Assembly (NCBI RefSeq): GCF_900142015.1
Contig: NZ_FQZN01000002.1
Span: forward strand, 305,690 to 369,689
Source: Bacteroides stercorirosoris
GTDB taxonomy: Bacteria; Bacteroidota; Bacteroidia; Bacteroidales; Bacteroidaceae
DNA: 64,000 bases
Direction: 5' to 3'
How positions within the stretch are numbered: position 1 is the first letter of the stretch; the number at the start of each line of letters is the position of its first letter. Below, piece after piece: positions 1 through 9,900 of the stretch. The notes under the pieces are model-generated. The model saw only the letters and a program-made list of their open reading frames with translations, was not told the DNA's origin and searched no databases. The position numbers and the translations under genes are program-made.

Positions 1-3000
1 CCACATAATAACCTGTTCCGCTATTCCAGCGATAACCGGAGATGAAATTCATCGGTTCGAAGCAAGCTCCGCGTTGGTCTTTCAACTGAACGAAGTCCAT
101 AGCACGGTCGAGGCGTATCGTCAGGCGGGAAACCACTTTATCACCTACATTCAGACGGGTGGAAGCAGTAACCGGCTGTAATTCGGCCTTTCCACCGGGC
201 AAGGTGCGCTCTACGTAGAGTTTCTTTTCAACAGCCAACTCGCCTCCCTGTTGTTTCACGTCGGAAATCGGAGATAAATATTGTGCATAGACTGCACCCC
301 ATGCAACGCCTGCATCCCGTTTTTCTACCGTAATGGACTTGGCACGCAATTCAGGGCTGCCTTGTGCAAAGCTCTCCTTGATATATCCCAAACCGGGAAC
401 AGTAGTCTTGGCAGGGCTATATGTTTCCAATACTTTATTACCAAGCACAATGCGTACATCACCACGGGATACCAACAGATCGCTACCCTGGCAGAGCAAT
501 GCATAAATGGCATCGGCTGTTGCCACGGACGAATTCCAGCTTGTAGTTTGTTTCTGCTTCAGCAACCAGAGTTTCATTTCTTCTACCAGTGCACCGTTGC
601 CACCTGCCATACGCAGGGCTTCCATTACCTCTACATGAACAGAAATCGGCTGAGTTCCCCAAAGGAAGGGCTTTTCATTGAAAGCAAAGTAAGCACCCCG
701 CTCATTTGTCTGCACCAGATGCTCTTTGATGGAGGCGATGAACTCATTAGTCTCGGACGCACGGCCTGCTTTTTGCAGAATGACGGCGGACTGTGCCTTG
801 ATGCCCATTGCATTTGAATTCAGGTTCTTGCCGACCATAGAAAGGAAGTAGCGGTAAGCCGCTTCATTGGCAACGGGAACTTTCTCACCGGAGATAGCTA
901 CCAGATAGAGATATTGCATAGCCGGGTATGAAAGAGTAGTTATCTTGGCACCATTCTTTTCGGCTTTACGGATATTCTTGTATTCTTCCAACGCCTGCTG
1001 ATGCAGATAGTTGAAAGCATTCTGCTGCATGGAAAGGGCATCATTGGAATTCTTGGCTCCGGTGAGCAAAGGCAGGCGGACGAGAAGTTCGGTTATATAC
1101 CCCGTCATGCTACGGCTGCCGGGCATACCTTTGTACCAACTCCAGGCACCGTTTGACTCTTGCAATTCCTTCAATCTGGTAAGAGCGGTTATATTTCCAT
1201 TTGCCAGATTATTAAGATCGAACAAGGTGGCGATACGTGCCTGCTGTTCAGCTTCTGTAGTGGCTTCCATCAGCCACGGGCTTTCTTCAAGAAGGATATT
1301 CTTCACATCCTGGTTCTTCTGCAACTGGCTGAGGAAAGTTTCTTTCTTACCACCCTGCATACGCCAGCTATCGAATACGGCTTTAATGCGCGGCTGACTG
1401 TTGGCGATATAAGAGGCAAGGGAATTTGCATAATAAGCGGCAGCCCAGGCTGTAGCATTGTCCGTGCGAGGCTGGCTTAACGTAGGCAATGCCTGAACGG
1501 CATACCAAGCCGGATTACCGGTGAACTCTACTGTCAGTCGACGGTCGGTAGCCGTACGGCTGTTGTAATTGAACAGGCTGTCCAGAGAGAAGGTACGGGT
1601 TTCTTGACCACGTATCGGCATGGCGAGGGTTTCGGTGATATATTCCTTGTTGCTCAATACGGGCAATAAGTGTTGCTCACCATCACTGAATGTACCGCCA
1701 TCAGCAATCATGCGAACACCTAAAAAGTCGTACTTATCTGTCACGGTAAAGCGGAAAGTAACAGGAACGGTCTTTCCTGCTTCCACAGTGAAAGGTTGAC
1801 TCTGCGTGGAAATCACTTTCTCTGTCATCGGGTTAAAGAGGATGAATTTAGTAGTTCCTTTCAGAGCCTTGCCTGTCAGGTTAGTTACGGTTGCGGCAAT
1901 ACTCGTCTTATCCCCTACCCGCACGAAACGCGGCATGTTGGGGGACAACATAAATTCTTTGGACGTAACTGCCGAAGCATCCAGCGTGCCCGTGAGCATA
2001 CCTTTCGTATGGGAATATCCACGGAAATTCCAGCGCGTCAGACTTTGCGGCATAGTGAAGGAGAAGGATATTTCACCTTGTTCGTTGGTGCGCAGTTGTG
2101 GATAGAAGAACGCTGTTTCGGCAAAGCTAGTGCGAAGTTCAACTGTGGAAGCTCCGCCTGTAGCCATTTCAGGTGCTTCCATCGCTTTTTCAAAAATCGC
2201 ATGTTCCTCAATATCCGCGTCGTCACCCGCAACAACCATATCCGCCGAGTTCTTTGCCATAGCCCTGCTCTGAACAGTTGCCATTCCTCCTACGCTACCA
2301 GTTAAATTAGCCTTCCTTGTACTCCTATATCCCAACACTACCGCTCCCGCAAAATCTATTGGAGAATAGAAACGGTCATATATCATCACAGGTACTTTCC
2401 AATCTTTTATCGGGAAGCTACAAGAGTAATACAACCTGTTCATATAGCTTTCATGCCAACCGATACCAGGCATATAATTGGAATAGTCTACAAAGAAGCT
2501 CTGGCGGTTATAATATATCTTATCCAAAGAAGCGTCATACATCGTAGCAAGCATTTCAGCCATAGCCGGGGTGCCTTGCGGAGTCTTTATCGTCAAGCGC
2601 CATTCTTCTTCCTGTCCGGGGCGTAGCTTATCGCGGAAAACATCCCATTTCATGGTCAACTCCTTGTCCGGCACGCGTTTTCTCAATCTTACCAGCTTTG
2701 AATAATGTTTGCCGTCTTTGACGAAAGTGAACAGGTATTCGATTCCATTGCCGTATGCCTCCCGATAGGGAACATCGAAACGGACTATAGAGTCGGACAA
2801 CTGAAGCGTCTTGCTTTCCAGACGCTGTTTGCCGTTGAATATATCCAGCATCACGTAAGCGTCTTTATAGGAAGTTCCAAAACAGAACTGTGCCGGACGT
2901 CCGGCATCAAACTCGTCATTGCGGATATAGAACCAAACGTCGGACTTCACCACTGGGCGATTATCAGTATAAGAGAAAAGAACAATCTTCTTTTCAAAAT

Positions 3001-5599
3001 CCACGTTTCTGCCCTGGTCGTCCTTAGCTTTCAGTTGCAGTTCATATTCACCGGAAGGCAAATTCTTCCATTCCGGCAACAGGGTGGCTATATTAGATTC
3101 AAAAGTAGCACTGATGCGAACCAGTGAATCTCCGTTCACTACCTGCAGCAGACGGTAATCGCCTTTCAGTGCTACCGGTCCTCCATTAAGGTTCTTCGCA
3201 TGGAAAGTAAGACAAATACTATCATCCTTGCAGATACGTTCCTCATCATCAACAGAAAGAACTACCGAACGATTGCCTGCTGCCAATGATGTGATGGCTG
3301 TCTGTGTTTCACCGGCCAGGTTCGTGACGGATGCTTCTATCCGATAGGTATAATAGACGTTATTATCATCATCACCTTTCAGACAAACAGGGATGATGAA
3401 ATCTCCATCATCGCCTACGGTTACGTTGCCGGAAGCGATAGGCGTGCCTCCATTTCCATATCCCCGCCACCACGAATAAATATTCCGGATAACTGTATAA
3501 TTCAATTCCAGTCCCTGCAAAGGTACACCACTGAATGAACTTGCATTACCCTTCACTTGTACACTGTCTCCCACCTGATAGGATGCCTTTTGAGAATCGA
3601 ATACGATATCAAAGGTTGGACGTTTATATTCTTCCACTTGTATATCCGCCCAGCCCTCGCTCTTTGCACCGGAAGCTTCTATGGTATAATTTCCATTCAA
3701 GCAGGCCGTGGGAAGCATAAACTCCGTTGCAAATGAACCGAACTCGTTCGTCCGTAGTTCTTTGCGTGAAATTTCCCTGCGGTTTACGTCACGTAGCACC
3801 ACTCCACATACAACATTCGGGATTACATCAGCCGTATCACCCTTTTGAGTATAGGCTATACCTTTCACATAAACAGTTTGTCCGGGACGATACAAAGAAC
3901 GGTCGGTCAGTAGCTTCCACTCATTAAGCGGTTCCTCAAAATCGTCTCCCCAACTCGTAAAAGAACCGGAAGATGTACGCTGAAGCAGCATTGCCGTATC
4001 CAAACCTTTTCTGACAACCAAAGAACGAATCTTTGAATCCGACTTATACACTACTTTACCGGCTACATCCGTCGTTTTCCGTTCCACTTCCTTGTTATCC
4101 TTTCCTATATAATAGGTAGAATAGAAAATGACTTCGGCATCAGCAACTGGATTACCTGTTTTAGCATCCAGCACCACTACCTCATTATTATTTCCCGGCA
4201 GCGCCATCGTCAGAGCCTTAAATCGGGTCAGATAAATGAAATTTTCCGAACTCTTCCCTTCTTTACTATCCGGAACAACCTGCAAGACATAAATGCCCGG
4301 TTCATCAGGCAATAAAATACTATATGTACCGGAAGCTAAATTATAATCTTCCGGACGGGACAGCACCAAATGTTCCGCCTTTACCTTACGGGTATATTTC
4401 TTATAAAAAGCAGAGTTTATCTCCGGCATTTCAGTAACCGACTCTGTCAAAGTGGTACGGAACAAATTGACTGTAAAGCCATCTAAGTTCTTGTGAGTAA
4501 CCTGCAATGCCAAAGAATCACCGGGATAGGCAGTCTTATTCGTATTCAAAGTCAGTTCGGGGCGCAGAATATCTCCCTTCAGACTATGCAATGCCGAAAT
4601 TCGTTTGTAATCGGGATAAAGGCTGATAGCCTCATCACAAAGCTGCAAAGCTTTCTGATTTTTCTGTTCATTACGATAGTAACGCGCCTTAGCCAAATAG
4701 GCTTCCGCACAAACATCACGCTTGGCATAATCTTTAATAATACGATCCAGCGCACGCAGGTACTGGTTCGGAGCATCACTCTCTCCCTCTTTTAAAGCAC
4801 GGGGACGAAGCAATACATCTTCTCTCTGATTGCGCCACTTCATGTAATCCAACATAGTCAACACGGTTGCATCCTCCCGGTCCGGCATCTTCCGGTAGGT
4901 ATTAATCATCTGCCCGTAAATGCCCATGATTTTACTTTTCACAAGCGTATCCGTATCAAAGTCCGATACGTTTTGTAAAGCTTCAATGGATCGCGATGCC
5001 AGCAAATGATACATATCATGGTGATAATACTCACTTGCATCTCCCAAAACTACAAAAGGAACATAACTGCGTGAGGACGTTTTCAGCAGTTCAACCGAGT
5101 CTTTCAGAGCTTCACCGGTATATTTCATAACTTGTTGCATGAACAAGTTACCACTCCACTCACGGATATCCTTCGGCAAGGCATTTTCCTCCAAATCAAG
5201 CGAAGTACGTCGCCCTAATTCCCAACGGTTACCGGCCGCATAATCAGCATAGATATTGGCTACCAGCGAATTGAGCACGGCACGGCTAACTGTATTCTCT
5301 TCCAGCTTAGCCCATTGTTCCAATCCTTGCAGATTGACATAAAAACTATCAGGCGTCAACATATCCTGATTGTCTCTCCGGCACATGTAGGCTTTCAACA
5401 TCTGCGGGGTATTTTTTTCTTTCTCCCCCTTCCGGAATATCTCATCCGCCAGCTTAATTACGGTTTGCGGCAAGCTTTTCTGTTCAGCCTGCTCCACTTG
5501 TTTCCACAACTTATCAAACGACTGCGCATGCAGCATGGGCATACAGCCCAGGAATGCCGCCAGCAGCACTAAACTACAAATTCTTCGAATTCTTTCCAT
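1..5599 (-). CDS. Alpha-2-macroglobulin family protein (3' end outside window)
   Basis: Large envelope protein of the bacterial alpha-2-macroglobulin type; 1866 residues lie in the window and the C-terminus runs off the left edge. The ATG at 5599 opens a signal peptide with a hydrophobic run and AQ-type cleavage near residue 26; Cys19 sits in a poor lipobox, so lipidation is uncertain. A helical, repeat-like N-terminal third is followed by macroglobulin-type beta domains. Family landmarks are LYRPGQTVYVKG and, further on, a YPQLRTNEQG...F...MPQSLTRWNFRG stretch that marks the A2M core domain. Where thioester members have CxEQ, this protein reads LPTLSQPRTDNAT, so it belongs to the thioester-less form. 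Family members trap or inhibit proteases, or act in the envelope; the role here is inferred. A strong terminator at 5702-5737 separates it from the small ORFs upstream. Confidence 0.88.
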   Translation of the reverse strand, partial: MERIRRICSLVLLAAFLGCMPMLHAQSFDKLWKQVEQAEQKSLPQTVIKLADEIFRKGEKEKNTPQMLKAYMCRRDNQDMLTPDSFYVNLQGLEQWAKLEENTVSRAVLNSLVANIYADYAAGNRWELGRRTSLDLEENALPKDIREWSGNLFMQQVMKYTGEALKDSVELLKTSSRSYVPFVVLGDASEYYHHDMYHLLASRSIEALQNVSDFDTDTLVKSKIMGIYGQMINTYRKMPDREDATVLTMLDYMKWRNQREDVLLRPRALKEGESDAPNQYLRALDRIIKDYAKRDVCAEAYLAKARYYRNEQKNQKALQLCDEAISLYPDYKRISALHSLKGDILRPELTLNTNKTAYPGDSLALQVTHKNLDGFTVNLFRTTLTESVTEMPEINSAFYKKYTRKVKAEHLVLSRPEDYNLASGTYSILLPDEPGIYVLQVVPDSKEGKSSENFIYLTRFKALTMALPGNNNEVVVLDAKTGNPVADAEVIFYSTYYIGKDNKEVERKTTDVAGKVVYKSDSKIRSLVVRKGLDTAMLLQRTSSGSFTSWGDDFEEPLNEWKLLTDRSLYRPGQTVYVKGIAYTQKGDTADVIPNVVCGVVLRDVNRREISRKELRTNEFGSFATEFMLPTACLNGNYTIEASGAKSEGWADIQVEEYKRPTFDIVFDSQKASYQVGDSVQVKGNASSFSGVPLQGLELNYTVIRNIYSWWRGYGNGGTPIASGNVTVGDDGDFIIPVCLKGDDDNNVYYTYRIEASVTNLAGETQTAITSLAAGNRSVVLSVDDEERICKDDSICLTFHAKNLNGGPVALKGDYRLLQVVNGDSLVRISATFESNIATLLPEWKNLPSGEYELQLKAKDDQGRNVDFEKKIVLFSYTDNRPVVKSDVWFYIRNDEFDAGRPAQFCFGTSYKDAYVMLDIFNGKQRLESKTLQLSDSIVRFDVPYREAYGNGIEYLFTFVKDGKHYSKLVRLRKRVPDKELTMKWDVFRDKLRPGQEEEWRLTIKTPQGTPAMAEMLATMYDASLDKIYYNRQSFFVDYSNYMPGIGWHESYMNRLYYSCSFPIKDWKVPVMIYDRFYSPIDFAGAVVLGYRSTRKANLTGSVGGMATVQSRAMAKNSADMVVAGDDADIEEHAIFEKAMEAPEMATGGASTVELRTSFAETAFFYPQLRTNEQGEISFSFTMPQSLTRWNFRGYSHTKGMLTGTLDASAVTSKEFMLSPNMPRFVRVGDKTSIAATVTNLTGKALKGTTKFILFNPMTEKVISTQSQPFTVEAGKTVPVTFRFTVTDKYDFLGVRMIADGGTFSDGEQHLLPVLSNKEYITETLAMPIRGQETRTFSLDSLFNYNSRTATDRRLTVEFTGNPAWYAVQALPTLSQPRTDNATAWAAAYYANSLASYIANSQPRIKAVFDSWRMQGGKKETFLSQLQKNQDVKNILLEESPWLMEATTEAEQQARIATLFDLNNLANGNITALTRLKELQESNGAWSWYKGMPGSRSMTGYITELLVRLPLLTGAKNSNDALSMQQNAFNYLHQQALEEYKNIRKAEKNGAKITTLSYPAMQYLYLVAISGEKVPVANEAAYRYFLSMVGKNLNSNAMGIKAQSAVILQKAGRASETNEFIASIKEHLVQTNERGAYFAFNEKPFLWGTQPISVHVEVMEALRMAGGNGALVEEMKLWLLKQKQTTSWNSSVATADAIYALLCQGSDLLVSRGDVRIVLGNKVLETYSPAKTTVPGLGYIKESFAQGSPELRAKSITVEKRDAGVAWGAVYAQYLSPISDVKQQGGELAVEKKLYVERTLPGGKAELQPVTASTRLNVGDKVVSRLTIRLDRAMDFVQLKDQRGACFEPMNFISGYRWNSGTGYYV

Positions 5600-5701
5600 G
5601 GATACTATTCTGTTAGTCTTTGTACTAACAACAAAGGAAAGAAATAAAGTTTAAACAAATGCTGTTTTTTTAATAAAAAACCTTTCAGGAGGATATAAAA
5701 A

Positions 5702-5737
5702 GAGCGAGGAGTACGTTTCGGGACGTACTCCTCGCTC
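5702..5737 (-). terminator. Strong rho-independent terminator after the small-ORF unit
   Basis: A perfect 15-bp stem (5702-5716 with 5723-5737) encloses a 6-base loop. On the minus strand it is followed by TTTTTATA. It lies about 25 bases downstream of the second small ORF and upstream of the alpha-2-macroglobulin gene, so it closes the small-ORF transcript. Confidence 0.9.
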
Positions 5738-5762
5738 CATAAAGTCTAGTTAAAATGCTTTC

Positions 5763-5855
5763 TTACTTCTTTAGGGTATACCCCATCATTAACATCTCGT
5801 TCCGACCTACTTCGGCGAGAATGTTTCTCCATGTTTTAAAAATCTTTTTTTTCAT
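5763..5855 (-). CDS. Small ORF B, 30-residue cationic peptide
   Basis: ATG at 5855, TAA at 5765-5763. The peptide begins MKKKIFKTWRN, has a short amphipathic middle, and ends MMGYTLKK. It is lysine/arginine-rich with no clear signal peptide. It is the second gene of a two-peptide unit; its Shine-Dalgarno (AAGG two bases before the ATG) is poor, so coupling to ORF A is possible. It shares a KKIFK start and a GY[S/T] tail with ORF A, suggesting duplication. I do not recognise a family. It could be a small membrane-associated peptide, a leader peptide or a signal precursor. The strongest argument that it is real is position: it fits between ORF A and a terminator with nothing else there. Confidence 0.5.
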   Translation of the reverse strand: MKKKIFKTWRNILAEVGRNEMLMMGYTLKK

Positions 5856-5918
5856 AACCTTAAAAATTAAACTAATACCTAAAAACTAAAATCTAAATAC
5901 ACACAATAAAAAAGGGGT

Positions 5919-5996
5919 TTAATAAATCGTTGAGTAACCCCAAACATGCTTATCAGCCTCGCTGATGTGCTTAAAAATTTTCTTTAACATCTTCAT
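5919..5996 (-). CDS. Small ORF A, 25-residue cationic peptide
   Basis: ATG at 5996, TAA at 5921-5919. A near-perfect Shine-Dalgarno (AAGGAGGA, 6011-6004) lies seven bases before the start, far stronger than most starts in this window. The peptide begins MKMLKKIFKHISEADK and ends VWGYSTIY. It has no signal peptide and is too short for a domain match. With a consensus promoter upstream (6052-6081), ORF B 63 bases downstream and a strong terminator after that, it looks like a dedicated peptide transcription unit. No function can be assigned; similarity to ORF B suggests the two act together or arose by duplication. Confidence 0.6.
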   Translation of the reverse strand: MKMLKKIFKHISEADKHVWGYSTIY

Positions 5997-6051
5997 TTTG
6001 TTATCCTCCTTAAAAAAACTTGTTATCCTATTGATTATATGTTTTACAACA

Positions 6052-6081
6052 CAAAAATAAGACCTTTGTTCAAGACAACAA
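6052..6081 (-). promoter_or_regulatory. Promoter of the small-ORF unit
   Basis: On the minus strand TATTTTTG (6059-6052) matches TAnnTTTG exactly. A TTG at 6081-6079 lies 19 bases upstream. Predicted transcription start is near 6045, giving a leader of about 50 bases before ORF A. Confidence 0.65.
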
Positions 6082-6101
6082 GTGATAATAGACGAAAAAG
6101 C

Positions 6102-6115
6102 ATGTTATATAACAT
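6102..6115. promoter_or_regulatory. Perfect 14-bp palindrome upstream of the small-ORF promoter
   Basis: ATGTTATATAACAT is a perfect dyad centred about 63 bases before the predicted start of the small-ORF transcript, a usual position for an activator site. The binding protein is unknown, and AT-rich palindromes also occur by chance. Confidence 0.35.
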
Positions 6116-6224
6116 ATTTCTTGATCTATATCAAAAATAAGAAGATCAGACAAGGGGTATAAGAAGAAAGAATGGCAGGAAACGGTAAGAATGGCAAGGT
6201 AAGAGACAAGGTGGCAGAAAAAGA

Positions 6225-6256
6225 GTGAGGCCATCTCCCTCCGGGGACAGCCTCAC
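6225..6256 (-). terminator. Terminator after the small lipoprotein gene
   Basis: GTGAGGC (6225-6231) pairs with GCCTCAC (6250-6256), with extra inner pairing between CTCC and GGGG. On the minus strand it is followed by TCTTTTTC. It lies 78 bases past the stop of the 6334-6828 gene. Confidence 0.7.
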
Positions 6257-6333
6257 ACAACAACATTTTACTTTTCACGATGGTGAAAAAAAGGACTATT
6301 CTTCACAGAGTAGTTTTCTCTTTTATAATAGCG

Positions 6334-6828
6334 TCATGAATTTGAGTCCATCAAACAAAGACGCCATCCGCCTAAATAATTGACAGGTTTAAAATACCAG
6401 TTATTGACGGCTTCCGGCGTTGTGCCATCGGCCTCCCTCATTACTATAGTACACTTCACCTCATTCATTAAGGCCGTTTCAAACTTTATATTGTTTATAC
6501 GATAACTCAACACTGGAATCTGCCTCAGCATACAGACAACATTATTCATTTCTTCATTGCTGAGTTGAAGAGGTTCATTCCACGCATCTTCAGGATCAAG
6601 CCTATAAAGCATTACAACAGCCTGCTCGTATTGTTTGTTTTGCACACAAGTCATAAACCTATCCACTAATTCTTTTACGGCTAGAGTATCTTCCCGAACT
6701 AATCCACTAACAAAATCATTCGATTGTTCTTCCGATAAATCCACTACAGCCTGCTTTTTATCCGCTGACTGGCAAGATAAAAGGTTAAAAAGAGCGGCAA
6801 GTACAAAAACAAAAATCAGTTGTTTCAT
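6334..6828 (-). CDS. Small predicted lipoprotein, unknown function
   Basis: 164 residues. The N-terminus (MKQLIFVFVLAALFNLLSC) is a lipoprotein signal with the lipobox cysteine at residue 19, so it is predicted to be anchored in the envelope. The mature part starts with a charged linker, then a helical region around residues 50-75 and alternating strand-like segments ending YFKPVNYLGGWRL. This pattern would fit a small alpha+beta fold of the NTF2-like kind, but I see no diagnostic motif. It lies downstream of the large coiled-coil lipoprotein on the same strand, with a hairpin terminator at 6855-6878 between them, so joint expression would need read-through. Confidence 0.8.
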   Translation of the reverse strand: MKQLIFVFVLAALFNLLSCQSADKKQAVVDLSEEQSNDFVSGLVREDTLAVKELVDRFMTCVQNKQYEQAVVMLYRLDPEDAWNEPLQLSNEEMNNVVCMLRQIPVLSYRINNIKFETALMNEVKCTIVMREADGTTPEAVNNWYFKPVNYLGGWRLCLMDSNS

Positions 6829-6854
6829 TTTCTATTATTGAAAAGTATAAAGAA

Positions 6855-6878
6855 GTAAGGGTAGGCAAGTACCCTTAC
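6855..6878 (-). terminator. Terminator after the coiled-coil lipoprotein gene
   Basis: GTAAGGGTA (6855-6863) pairs perfectly with TACCCTTAC (6870-6878) around a 6-base loop. On the minus strand it is followed by a T-rich stretch. It lies 29 bases past the stop of the 6907-10101 gene. Confidence 0.65.
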
Positions 6879-6906
6879 TCCTATTTATGGATCGGATTAC
6901 TCCGAA

Positions 6907-9900
6907 TTAGTTAGCTACTGTTGCAGCGATTTTACAGATTACATATACGCGGATTGTACCCCAATCGTACTCAACATCAAACGGAACCTTAATCTGGAAA
7001 TCACCTACAGTTGTATTATTGTTCTCATATACCAGTTCGCCGAAGTAATGAGCAATAGTACCCTTACCATTCTGAATTTCAGTCTCTGTAGGTTCAACAA
7101 AATTGAACTTTATCTTCTTGCTTGCAGCACTCAACAAATCTTTAAAATCACCAGAAGTAGAGTTCATATCAGTTCTGATTTGATCTTCCAGGCAAGAGAT
7201 AGACTTAATACCATAATATTTATAGTAGTTTTCTCCCTTAGTAACCGCAGTATTATCAAAGTTATGATCACGCCAATCTGTGAAAGTCAATTTCAACATT
7301 GCTTTAGAGCCACCTGTTTCACCATCCAAGAAATTAGTTTCATGAGGATCAGCTACACTAACAGGACGCAAGAACTTCGCAAAGAATGTATTGTTAGACA
7401 AAGTAAACGGAACATAGTCACAATTAGCTGCATTAATCTGAATCTTAGCAGTAAAGGTTTGCTTATCTGCCAATTCATTGTGGTCTGCATAGTTCAAAAT
7501 ATCCTTAGCCCACTCATTGGTTGCGTTATCCGCATTATATTCTAATACAGAACCGTTGATAGTTACAACAGGATATTTAACAAGAGTAGCACCTACCTTA
7601 TTTGCATACAAAGTCTTTCCATTATTCCCTACCGTAATATCATATTTCTGACCGGAATTACCTGTAACCGGAGTCAAAGCAGTTCCTTGCGGATCAACGA
7701 AAGTGAATGTTTTAGCCAACTTAGCATCTGTAAATGCAGTATAAACAGCATCAATGCCAGTAACTGTCACATCGTTACCCATAAATGTATTCAAGATGTC
7801 AGATTTGAATTCATCGTCTGCACCAGCCTGTCCCACTGTTTCAACATTAGCATGAATATCACTATAGCCCGTTCCTGCTTTCGGATCATTTTTAGCATAC
7901 CAATAAGCTCTATTCTTATCAGCATCAGCTACTGTACCAGCAGGCGTTACATTACGCTTTGACGGAGTCCAATTCAATGTCACATATACATATTGATTAA
8001 TGCCCTTAACAGCATCGATAACCTTAGTATAACGGACGATGGCCTTCATGCTTTCCTTATTCTTAAATACTTGGTAAGCCTGATTATTCTTAACCACCCA
8101 TTTCAATATCTGAGTTTCGTTGCCACCATCATCTTGAATAGACTGAGATACAACACCATACTTAGTTGTCACAGCCTTAGAAGTAGCCAAAATACCATCA
8201 TATTGAGTAGCATCATTCACGCCACCATCCAATGTGAAGTTATCATGGAAGTCTTCTTTAGAAATACCTTGTTTTTCGAGCTGTGCAATAATTTGTTCCT
8301 CAAACTGATGCCAAGTAAGTTTCAGTTCTTTTTTATCTTCTGTACAATTTACAGTATAGACATCAGCGAAGTCAAAGTTTGGAGTCAATACAACATCACT
8401 TTCTGTAATAGTATCAACGATCTTGAACTTCAAATAACCCACTGCTGCAATCTTATTACTCTTAATGTCAGTCAACGTAATACGAACCAACGGTTCACGG
8501 CCCTTCTCAGCCTTGTTCTGTTCTGCACCAAATCCTTGTTGCAAACCATCTTTCGGCATTTGCGGTCTAAAGATAGCATCCTTCAAGGCTGCATGAGCAC
8601 TTTCAGAGGTTTTATTATCACCTACATGATAACCAACCAGTTCATAAGAATACTTAAATCCATAACCTTCAGATGTCTTATCGAAAGCATACTTATCCAG
8701 TTTCTTGTGATCATCCTTAGACGGATCTTCCGGATCAACTATTTCATCGAAATGAGTATTGATAAGTTTAGACAAGTCTTCACCTTCACTATTCCAACTA
8801 ATTTCATAAGTAGCCGCAGCATTTATAGCCTCAGCCGCAGTCTTATACAAATGTACCGTTTCTTTTTGCTCGAATGGTTGGCTTAAAGCCAATACCAGAT
8901 TATGAGCATTCACCGCTTTTATAGCAGCATAATCAGAAGTAATGATTGTATCTTGTTTACCATTATTATAATGAGCTTCCAAGGCCAGTACCGTTACTTT
9001 ACCATCCTGCTCAATATCCTTAACAGTACCATTCACCAAGTGAGAATTTACAGTCAAAATCCCCTTGTCTCCCTGAAAGTTGTCAACAACAGCTTCTACT
9101 ACACCATTTGCTCTTGTTTTATAGTCTTTATCAGCAGAAATATAAGTCAGTTTAGTAATCTTTTTCCAATCTGCAACAGAAGGATTCATATGATATTCAG
9201 CTACCAAACCTGGAGTCATAGAAGTAGTGGTTCCTACTTTAGGAGCATCAGTTTTAAAGTCACCGTCTGCATTAATCTTACCAACAGTCAAGATGTTATA
9301 ATTATAGGAATAAGCCCCCATAGCTTCAATACCCTGATAGTAAAAAGCCGGCTTAAAGACTAAACTATTCAAACGAGTAGAAAGTACACCTAACAAAGTA
9401 TTCAACTGGTCACTTACTTCCTTTTGCATTTCCTCATTAGCTTTCTTCAGAAGATTTTCAATTTCTTCTTTAGAACCTAAATTGGCTAACTCTTTCTTCA
9501 TAGCGTCCAACTGTCCCTGAAGAGAGTCAAACTCCTTCCCTGTAGCCTCTTCAAACTTCTTCAAAGCATCAATCTGAACCTGCAATGCCTGATCAGCTTT
9601 TGCCCGTGCCTCTACTTCTGCATTCAAATCAACACCTAGACCTTTCAAGTCTTCTTTCATTGTATTCAAGTCACTCTGAATACCATCTATTTTACCAGAA
9701 AGAACAGAAAGCTCCTCATCCGTTGCTACATTTTTCATTAACTCATCAATGTAAGCTTTAGCTTCTTTGATAGCCTCAGCTTTCGCATCGTTTGCAGCTT
9801 TTTCAGCAAGCGCTTTAGCTGCTGCTGCTTCAGCAACAGCCTTGTCTGCTTCTGTCTTAGCAGCATCAGCGGCAGCCTTTGCGGCATCTGCTGCAACTTG

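Noticed and set aside
6172..6228. 18-codon plus-strand ORF beginning MAGNGKNGK
   Set aside because: No convincing Shine-Dalgarno or promoter, and its end overlaps the terminator stem of the opposite-strand lipoprotein gene.
7993..8886. 297-codon plus-strand frame (and similar ones at 7048-7545 and 8902-9363)
   Set aside because: Antisense to the coiled-coil lipoprotein; the translations are isoleucine/serine-rich shadows.
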